A stretch of 8,278 nucleotides of DNA from Candidatus Geothermarchaeota archaeon (lineage in GTDB: Archaea; Thermoproteota; Nitrososphaeria; Geothermarchaeales; JDFR-13): NCBI GenBank assembly GCA_015522055.1, contig WAMZ01000139.1, positions 1 through 8,278 on the forward strand, in the 5' to 3' direction. A program made the translations under genes and the position numbers. How positions within the stretch are numbered: the first letter of the stretch is position 1; each line of letters starts with the position of its first letter. The notes beneath the pieces were generated by a model. The model did no database searches, was not told the DNA's origin, and saw only the letters and a list, made by a program, of their open reading frames with translations. Shown piece by piece: positions 1 to 5,146 of the stretch.

Positions 1-2540
1 TATTTGGGTTCGGCGACTTCATCAGATTTACTCTAGACCATATTTATATAAGTGAGTCGGTGGGGGCTGGTGTTTATTATTTGGAGCTTATTGTGGGGGG
101 CGAGGGAGTTATCGGCAATTCTATGATTATGGTTAGTCAGAATATATCTGTGCCCATTATTGTAAATTCATATAGTTCCAACTTTAGTGTCGTGGGTGTA
201 TATTGGGTATATTCGGGGTCACCCGCGATAGCTTTACCAGGTTCTAGGGATATTATATTGACTATCGACCTAATCTATGGCGGTGAGGACCCTATAGGAG
301 GTATATCCCCACTATTAGTCGGTGGGGAGTGGTTTAGTTTGAAGGATGTCTCTGTAGATCAAGAGACCGTTACGTCGGGCACCAGGTTCACGGTGGCTGC
401 CAATCTAGATATAAATGAATCAGTGTATCCAGGTATATATCCATTGACACTAAAATTAATTTATTTGGTTGACCCCCAGGGGAGGTCGATATACCAAGTC
501 TCATATATCAATTTATCTGTGGTAATTTATGGTGGCGAAATTGTATCATCGAGGCTTGGCTTAGTCGCGAAGCATTGGGGTGTGGGACAGCCAATCGATG
601 TGTATCCATATAGCCGGGATAATCCATATTATATTGAAATAGTTAATTTCGGGCCTTATAATGTGGAGGCCCTATATGCATATATAATCCTTCCTGATGG
701 CTTTACTAGTGACTCTACAAATATATCTATAGCCTCTACACTTGGTGTAGGATCGTTTGCATCGGGTACTTTCTATATTGATGTGGGTGGTGTCGAGCCC
801 GGCATTTACACAGCTAATATTACGGTTTTCTATATGGTCTCTATATATGGAGCGACTATAGTCTATAATCAGTCTTTTACCGTCGACTTAATGGTTTCGA
901 AACCGCCTATAACTGGTGGTTATATTGAGTTGGTTGACTATGGTTGGCTGAACGACTATTCTGTATATCCCGGGACAAGTGCTGCGGAGCTGGTAGTCAG
1001 GATGGCTAACTTGGCTCCATACCCTGTGGATGCTATATCTATTTGGACTGTAGATGATGGATATATTTCAATGGCTGAGGATGTTCATAGAGTATATGTC
1101 TCAGGCCCTATAGAACCATATGGAATATTTACAGTCAATATACCCCTGGACATATCGACGGAGGCGGAGCCGGGGGAGTATAACCTTACTATCTATATTG
1201 AGTATCTATTGTTGAGTGGAGGTGATGGTGTTAGATTATCTGAGGTAAAAACATTATATATACGGGTGGAGTCTTCATTAGGGGTTGATTTCATATTCTA
1301 TGTCTGGCAGGGTGAGAGCCCTGGGCCGGGATCTGTCTCCATACTCAACTTGGTCTTTGTTAATAGACTTTATAGCAATATGCAGGGCCTCTATACAACT
1401 ATATGGCTACCACCCGGTTTTATATCGATACTGAACAATGGGTCTGTAGTAAATATCACGCCATATATTGTGACCGGGATTACGGATATATCAACTATAT
1501 TTGGCGAGTCTTTGGTGGCGCCTGGGCTGCCGACCACGATGGTTACATCGGTATCTAAGGGAGACTATATCGTGGTTTCTATCCCGGTGAGGATATCCAC
1601 CGATGTCAATATAGGTGATTACCGTTTGGAGACCATGTTTAGCTTTATAGATGAATGGGGTGTATATAGGAGCTTCTCTTTGAACGTAAGTTTCTCTATT
1701 TTTGGGAAACCGGGTGTTGTGGAGGTTGATGAGTCTAGGGCTAGGTTGATATTGGGTGAGCGTGTATCAAATGTATCTATTGTTATCAGAAATAGTGGTA
1801 GTGGGGCTATCTACGACATCTATTTATCAATATTTGGTTTGGGTCAGGTGGTTGCTTTCTCATCCGCGGTTAAGTATATACCTGTTTTATATCCTGGAGA
1901 GGAGGCGACTGTTTCCTGGAGGGCTAGTGTCAATCCCGAGGCGGGTATACTTGGGGGTGTCCCAGCTGTTGTCTCTATGACGTACGTTGATCCTATAGGT
2001 GGGAGGCGCAGTATAAACCAGACGATAATCCTATATATAGAGGGTATTCCCAGGCTTAAGTTGGTGGATATACTGGTCTCCCCTTCGCCAGCCTATGTCA
2101 ATTCGACGGTATCGGTTTCGGCTACTTTGGTCAATGTAGGTGATGCCACTGCTAGAAATGTGGAGGTTGAGCTTGTGGGGAGCGGTGTCTCGTTAACTAG
2201 TGGTAGTTATAGTTTCTTGGGTGATATAGATGAGGGTACACAGATACCTTTTACGGTATACTTTAAGACAGGAGATAATCCAGGCAGCATTGTAGTGGCA
2301 TTGAGGGTTAGGTATTATAATATATTTAATGAGGAGATTACTCTGGAGAAACAAATTAGGTTGGATGTATTGCAGGCTCCGGTTAGGGAGGAGGGGGGAG
2401 TCGGGGTTATCGAGTTTATACTTGAGGATGTATGGAGACTATATTCGGTGATAGTCACGGCTATATTTATCTTGATTAGTCTGATGCTGGTGTATAGGAC
2501 GATAAGGATTAGTAGGCGTATCCAGGGTGAGGCTGGGTGA
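1..2540 (+). CDS. Large surface/exported repeat protein with C-terminal membrane anchor, COG1361-like (5' partial)
   Basis: This reading frame is open to the left edge: codons read in phase from position 3 with no stop, so the GTG at 60 is an internal Val and the true start lies upstream. The product is almost all beta-strand, with about six Ig/NEW3-like units of 105-140 residues (roughly nt 186-533, 552-899, 921-1271, 1281-1706, 1716-2042, 2052-2375). Unit ends recur as 'PGxY.L....Y...'. Counted from nt 60 there are 14 N-X-S/T sequons, as expected for a glycosylated extracellular protein. One hydrophobic helix (nt about 2436-2498) followed by Arg-rich residues forms a C-terminal anchor with a short cytoplasmic tail. 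The stop overlaps the start of the permease gene by 4 nt. From known archaeal gene order, COG1361 proteins often sit beside MacB-type permeases and are inferred to be extracellular accessory subunits; the substrate is unknown. It could instead be a stand-alone surface-layer or adhesion protein. Confidence 0.85.
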   Translation, partial: FGFGDFIRFTLDHIYISESVGAGVYYLELIVGGEGVIGNSMIMVSQNISVPIIVNSYSSNFSVVGVYWVYSGSPAIALPGSRDIILTIDLIYGGEDPIGGISPLLVGGEWFSLKDVSVDQETVTSGTRFTVAANLDINESVYPGIYPLTLKLIYLVDPQGRSIYQVSYINLSVVIYGGEIVSSRLGLVAKHWGVGQPIDVYPYSRDNPYYIEIVNFGPYNVEALYAYIILPDGFTSDSTNISIASTLGVGSFASGTFYIDVGGVEPGIYTANITVFYMVSIYGATIVYNQSFTVDLMVSKPPITGGYIELVDYGWLNDYSVYPGTSAAELVVRMANLAPYPVDAISIWTVDDGYISMAEDVHRVYVSGPIEPYGIFTVNIPLDISTEAEPGEYNLTIYIEYLLLSGGDGVRLSEVKTLYIRVESSLGVDFIFYVWQGESPGPGSVSILNLVFVNRLYSNMQGLYTTIWLPPGFISILNNGSVVNITPYIVTGITDISTIFGESLVAPGLPTTMVTSVSKGDYIVVSIPVRISTDVNIGDYRLETMFSFIDEWGVYRSFSLNVSFSIFGKPGVVEVDESRARLILGERVSNVSIVIRNSGSGAIYDIYLSIFGLGQVVAFSSAVKYIPVLYPGEEATVSWRASVNPEAGILGGVPAVVSMTYVDPIGGRRSINQTIILYIEGIPRLKLVDILVSPSPAYVNSTVSVSATLVNVGDATARNVEVELVGSGVSLTSGSYSFLGDIDEGTQIPFTVYFKTGDNPGSIVVALRVRYYNIFNEEITLEKQIRLDVLQAPVREEGGVGVIEFILEDVWRLYSVIVTAIFILISLMLVYRTIRISRRIQGEAG
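186..2375 (+). repeat. Tandem divergent beta-sandwich domain repeats within the surface protein
   Basis: Six consecutive units can be aligned by eye from the translation. Each opens with a short strand (for example RLGLVAKHWG, YIELVDYGW, RLKLVDILVSPSP), has a central N-x-(G/A)-P-Y-x-V or N-x-G-x-A core followed by a P-x-G-F/G-x-x strand pair, and ends in a 'PG.Y.....Y......' hairpin. The last two units (about 1716-2375) look most like CARDB/NEW3 domains. The repeats are diverged at the protein level and I saw no long DNA-level identity, so they are old duplications rather than a recent expansion. Unit borders are approximate. Confidence 0.55.
2525..2532 (+). promoter_or_regulatory. Ribosome binding site for the permease GTG start
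   Basis: GGGTGAGG lies inside the 3' end of the surface-protein gene and ends 4 nt before the GTG at 2537. It supports this start and reinitiation across the GTGA stop/start overlap. Confidence 0.6.
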
Positions 2541-3742
2541 TACCCCCTATAGATGTACTTAGACTTGCCGTGAGTATTTTACGTGAGAGGAGGGTTAGGG
2601 CTATATTGACAATAATCGGTATTGCTATTGGGCCCGCCGCCATGGTAGCTATTATAGGTACGGTGCAGGGCTATTCAAATGTGATTATTGGCCAGCTATC
2701 CTCACTTGGTGAGAATACTATTGTGATCCTGCCATCTACCACATATTCTATTAAGGAGTCTGATCTTAGGTATTTCGAGGGTTTGCCCGGAGTCTCGGAG
2801 GTGACTCCATTCTATACTATAAATGGTATTTATAGGAGGAGTGATGGGAAGGAGTTGGATGTATCTATATATGCAGTTGATATTGAGGAGCTTTTCAAGA
2901 TAATATCGAGCCTGGCGATTAAGGAGGGGAGTATTCCTCCCAAGACTGCATATACAACGAGTGTGGTCGGGTATGGCATCGCTTTCGATGAGGAGGGTAA
3001 TAAGTTTGTGGAGGTGGGTGGCACCGTAACAGTGAGGACCGTTGTCGTTGAGGGTGAGAAGATTAGGACTAAATTGTATAACTTTAGGGTCTCAGGTATT
3101 TTGGAGGAGTATGGTAATGCGTTGGTGATGAATCCGGATGCCACTATATATCTTCCTCTAGAGGCAGGTAGAACTGTATTGGGTTTATCTAAGTATTCTG
3201 GTGTACTGATTACGGTCAGGGCATCTGAATATATTAGCCTTGTGACCGATGAAATCAACGATAGGTATGGGGAGCTGGTTCAGATAGTGGCTTTCAGGAG
3301 AATAGCCGAGTCCGTAGGCTCTGTTATAAATACATTGAACTTCCTCCTGTTTACATTGTCTATAAGTGCTTTCATCGTAGCGATAACGGGTATTATGGCC
3401 ACGATGTTTACATCGGTGATTGAGAGGACTAGGGAGATCGGTGTATTGAAAGCCCTCGGATACACCAATAGACAGGTATTGCTTTTGATATTGGCGGAGT
3501 CGACTGTTATGAGTATAATTGGTGGATTGATTGGGATAGGCATCGGAACAATAGGTGCATTCATCCTTGCTTCAAGGTCTTTCAGGCTGGGGAATGTAAC
3601 GCTTTATGCATCCCCCGATATAAGTCCTTGGCTATTGGGCTTCTCGATTGGAATGGCTATCCTCGTAGGGATAGTGGGTGGATTTATACCTGCCTATAGG
3701 GCTTCGAAGATCATGCCTGTAGAGGCCCTTAGATACGAGTAG
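2537..3742 (+). CDS. ABC transporter permease, MacB/FtsX family
   Basis: This is a 401-residue permease with the four-helix MacB layout. TM1 is at about residues 21-43, after a basic cytoplasmic start (RERRVR). A large extracytoplasmic MacB_PCD-like domain spans about 44-262. Three C-terminal helices lie at about 266-290, 317-347 and 365-386. The FtsX hallmarks are clear: ERTREIGVLKALGYTNRQ (296-313), the cytoplasmic coupling segment for the ATPase, and the terminal PAYRASKIMPVEALRYE (385-401). The length is normal for the family. The GTG start is supported by the GTGA overlap with the upstream gene and by a Shine-Dalgarno-like GGTGAGG at 2526-2532, indicating translational coupling. MacB-type systems are mechanotransmitters or exporters of peptides, lipoproteins or drugs rather than classical channels. 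The ATPase subunit is absent from the window, and the next gene is an unrelated regulator. The cargo cannot be told from sequence. Confidence 0.93.
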   Translation: MIPPIDVLRLAVSILRERRVRAILTIIGIAIGPAAMVAIIGTVQGYSNVIIGQLSSLGENTIVILPSTTYSIKESDLRYFEGLPGVSEVTPFYTINGIYRRSDGKELDVSIYAVDIEELFKIISSLAIKEGSIPPKTAYTTSVVGYGIAFDEEGNKFVEVGGTVTVRTVVVEGEKIRTKLYNFRVSGILEEYGNALVMNPDATIYLPLEAGRTVLGLSKYSGVLITVRASEYISLVTDEINDRYGELVQIVAFRRIAESVGSVINTLNFLLFTLSISAFIVAITGIMATMFTSVIERTREIGVLKALGYTNRQVLLLILAESTVMSIIGGLIGIGIGTIGAFILASRSFRLGNVTLYASPDISPWLLGFSIGMAILVGIVGGFIPAYRASKIMPVEALRYE

Positions 3743-3769
3743 CTAATATATAAACCAAATTTATATTAG
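3743..3769. promoter_or_regulatory. Inverted repeat overlapping the lrp-type gene promoter (candidate operator)
   Basis: CTAATATA (3743-3750) and TATATTAG (3762-3769) are perfect 8-bp inverted arms around an 11-nt spacer. The right arm lies on the probable TATA element of the downstream Lrp-family gene. Lrp/AsnC proteins bind A/T-rich palindromes and commonly repress their own genes, so an autoregulatory operator is the natural reading. In this A/T-rich spacer, chance or a transcript-end hairpin for the permease operon are alternatives. Confidence 0.4.
3755..3769 (+). promoter_or_regulatory. Putative BRE/TATA promoter of the Lrp-family gene
   Basis: CCAAA followed by TTTATATT (3760-3767) resembles a BRE plus TATA box. 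A start about 25 nt downstream would fall near 3789, giving a leader of about 17 nt before the ATG at 3806. A second A/T-rich block (TTTATTTTT, 3771-3779) would instead give an almost leaderless transcript, so the exact box is uncertain. Confidence 0.45.
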
Positions 3770-3770
3770 A

Positions 3771-3779
3771 TTTATTTTT
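3771..3779 (+). terminator. T-rich tract, possible terminator of the surface protein-permease operon
   Basis: TTTATTTTT follows the permease stop by 28 nt. Archaeal termination typically occurs at short U-runs without a strong hairpin. The same bases could serve as part of the downstream promoter, so the call is weak. Confidence 0.3.
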
Positions 3780-3805
3780 CGCTGTTTACAATGTAATCTA
3801 TTGAT

Positions 3806-4231
3806 ATGATACTCGATGATAAGGATAGGATGATTATAAGGTTGTTGGAGGAGAATTCAAGGTATTCGATTAGGGAGATAGCTGGTAAGGTTGGCTTGAG
3901 TCATATGGCTGTATATAAGAGGATACGTAAGCTAGTTGATTCGGGTGTTATAAAGAAGTTCTCGGTGGTTGTGGATCCATCCAATCTCGGATATTCATGT
4001 GCATATTATATAATGGTTCGGGTTAAGCAGGGATATGACCCTATTAAGATTGGTGAGTTGATTAAGGGGCTTGGCGGTGTGTCTATGGTAAACATCATAG
4101 CTAGTGATTATGATATACTTGTCTTGACTAGATGTTTATCGAAGGATGAGGCGTATGACGTCCTGACTAAGGTTAGGAGATTGGAGGGGGTGGAGAGGGC
4201 GACCCCCGTATATATTATAAAGACTCTTTAG
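3806..4231 (+). CDS. Lrp/AsnC family transcriptional regulator
   Basis: This 141-residue protein has the standard two-domain feast/famine architecture. An N-terminal winged helix-turn-helix (about residues 4-50: LDDKDRMIIRLLEENSR, then the recognition region LSHMAVYKRIRKL) is joined by a linker strand (VIKKFSVVVDPSNLGY) to a C-terminal RAM ligand-binding/oligomerisation domain (about 65-138, including the ASDYDILVLTRC strand pair that lines the effector pocket in relatives). The length is typical. The ATG at 3806 is the first usable start, since an in-frame TAA lies at 3794. The effector (often an amino acid) and targets are unknown. The 3' end overlaps the oppositely oriented ECF S-component gene by 17 bp, and the inverted repeat over its own promoter suggests autoregulation. 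It is too generic to assign as LysM, LrpB or another named member. Confidence 0.93.
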   Translation: MILDDKDRMIIRLLEENSRYSIREIAGKVGLSHMAVYKRIRKLVDSGVIKKFSVVVDPSNLGYSCAYYIMVRVKQGYDPIKIGELIKGLGGVSMVNIIASDYDILVLTRCLSKDEAYDVLTKVRRLEGVERATPVYIIKTL

Positions 4232-4961
4232 GGCCACTGCTCCAAAGTCTTGTCAGTGTCCCCAATATAGTTAGTGACAATATTGTTCCTATAATCATCT
4301 GCATAATGTTGAAGGGTACTTCTGCGATTGCACCGGGCCCATATACTACCTGTTCATATAGGAAATATCCTAAGACCATTTCTAGGCCGCCTGTTAATGT
4401 GGCCAATCCATAAGCAACATATTCCTGTTTTAGGATGGTTAATGCGATTACTATAGCTAGGGTTAGTATCGCCCCTATGATCCATACTGCTTGGTTTAGG
4501 GTGACTGTTAGGTTTAGTGGCTTAACTACGCCAAGGGTGATCTCGGCTGGACCTAGATAAAATGTGGTTCCGAGTATGTACATCGCGGCAGATAAAACTA
4601 GTCCTATTGCTATACCCATGGCTCTACTCCTACCAAGTATCTTTGGTATAATTATTGCTAGGTATCCGACCAATATTCCCTCCACGCCCTTTACAACGAG
4701 TGTGACTGGTGCATAGTAGGTGTATCCGAGGGCTACATCACTTAGCGCCGAGCCTACACCGCCAGCTATCCCACCCACAATCGGCCCCCCAGTTATGGCA
4801 GCTATATATACACCCGTCTCACCAATGTTGAAGTATCCCTTCGTCTCGGGTATATATAGGCTGAATACAACGGTGAATATGAATACTATGGCCGTCATTA
4901 TCGCGGTATAGGATATGAATAGATTAGGGGTCCTAGATATCCTCTCACGGAGTAGTAGCAA
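4215..4961 (-). CDS. ECF transporter S component (substrate-binding membrane protein)
   Basis: This 248-residue, very hydrophobic protein has about six to seven membrane helices (roughly residues 14-36, 49-72, 86-108, 113-135, 157-178, 183-203, 215-236). The diagnostic region is FNIGETGVYIAAITGGPIVG (44-63), then GGVGSALSD (67-75) and VKGVEGILVG (90-99). With the late VPFNIMQMIIGTILS motif (215-229), it matches my recall of the PF07155-type S components linked to riboflavin, hydroxymethylpyrimidine or pyridoxine-like substrates. S components bind the vitamin and toggle in the membrane with a shared EcfT/EcfA/EcfA' module, which is not here, as expected for group II ECF systems. It is somewhat longer than the usual roughly 180-200 residues. 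The TTG start is the first possible one after an in-frame TGA at 4970-4968 and has a GGTGA six nt upstream. The vitamin cannot be assigned from sequence. Confidence 0.85.
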   Translation of the reverse strand: MLLLRERISRTPNLFISYTAIMTAIVFIFTVVFSLYIPETKGYFNIGETGVYIAAITGGPIVGGIAGGVGSALSDVALGYTYYAPVTLVVKGVEGILVGYLAIIIPKILGRSRAMGIAIGLVLSAAMYILGTTFYLGPAEITLGVVKPLNLTVTLNQAVWIIGAILTLAIVIALTILKQEYVAYGLATLTGGLEMVLGYFLYEQVVYGPGAIAEVPFNIMQMIIGTILSLTILGTLTRLWSSGPKESL

Positions 4962-4967
4962 GGTGGG

Positions 4968-4972
4968 TCACC
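4968..4972 (-). promoter_or_regulatory. Ribosome binding site deciding the TTG start of the ECF S component
   Basis: On the minus strand, GGTGA (4972 to 4968) is followed by 6 nt and then the TTG at 4961-4959. The same bases contain the in-frame TGA that rules out any start further upstream. The next ATG in frame is at residue 22, already inside the first helix, so TTG is preferred. Confidence 0.6.
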
Positions 4973-4999
4973 AGTATAATGTTTAGCTGTGTAGTGGGT

Positions 5000-5016
5000 A
5001 ATAAATTTATTTTAAA
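5000..5016. promoter_or_regulatory. Bidirectional A/T promoter core between the ECF S-component gene and the small RNA
   Basis: AATAAATTTATT (5000-5011) is a perfect 12-bp palindrome, directly continued by TTAAA (5012-5016). Read leftwards, a TATA centre near 5005 predicts initiation near 4979, a short leader, the GGTGA at 4972-4968 and the TTG at 4961. Read rightwards, a TATA centre near 5012 predicts initiation near 5039, which is where the small-RNA hairpin begins. One element could therefore serve both directions. Start sites are inferred from the usual roughly 26-nt archaeal spacing. Confidence 0.55.
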
Positions 5017-5041
5017 GTATCACGCTGGGAATAATAATTTA

Positions 5042-5117
5042 TTGGCCCCGCTTCTCACGGGCCCTTGATCGAGGCACCTGCCTAGGGATGATAGGGCCTC
5101 GGTCGAGCGGGGCACAA
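5042..5117 (+). ncRNA. H/ACA-box guide sRNA (predicted pseudouridylation guide, 23S rRNA target)
   Basis: A G/C-rich island in an A/T-rich spacer folds as a textbook archaeal H/ACA hairpin. The lower stem is GCCCCGCT (5045-5052) with AGCGGGGC (5106-5113), 8 bp, followed at once by ACA (5114-5116). The pocket arms are 5053-5058 and 5100-5105, and the upper stem is 5059-5065 with 5093-5099 (7 pairs, one G-U). Next comes a kink-turn: U5066-U5092, sheared G5067-A5091 and A5068-G5090, and a 3-nt bulge at 5087-5089. It is capped by a stem including AGGC/GCCT (5072-5075 with 5080-5083). The 3' arm begins exactly 14 nt before ACA, the canonical spacing. Reading the arms as antisense gives 5'-GACCG-UN-GUGAGA, matching the conserved 23S segment around E. 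coli U2593 (recalled from memory). It would act with Cbf5, Nop10, Gar1 and L7Ae. It is not a tRNA, since no T-arm is present. The exact ends are uncertain. Confidence 0.82.
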
Positions 5118-5132
5118 TCTCTCTAATTAACT

Positions 5133-5139
5133 GGTGGTG
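5133..5139 (+). promoter_or_regulatory. Ribosome binding site supporting the TTG start of the M20 hydrolase
   Basis: GGTGGTG (5133-5139) ends 7 nt before the TTG at 5147. No ATG or GTG is available in this frame between the ACA box of the upstream RNA and 5147, and the N-terminal helix of M20 proteins begins just after it. Confidence 0.5.
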
Positions 5140-5146
5140 TATAGAC

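Noticed and set aside
2830..3258. 142-codon antisense open frame within the permease gene
   Set aside because: It lies opposite a clearly conserved MacB-type gene and has no recognisable domain or promoter; it is a composition shadow.
4962..5041. Vitamin riboswitch upstream of the ECF S component
   Set aside because: The leader predicted from the promoter is under about 20 nt, too short for an aptamer, and the structured island further upstream fits a plus-strand H/ACA RNA.
5045..5113. Cloverleaf tRNA, suggested by the complementary GCCCCGC/GCGGGGC ends
   Set aside because: No T-arm (GGTTCGAATCC-like) or D-arm lies at the proper distances and the length is 69 nt. The internal pairings fit an H/ACA hairpin with kink-turn far better.
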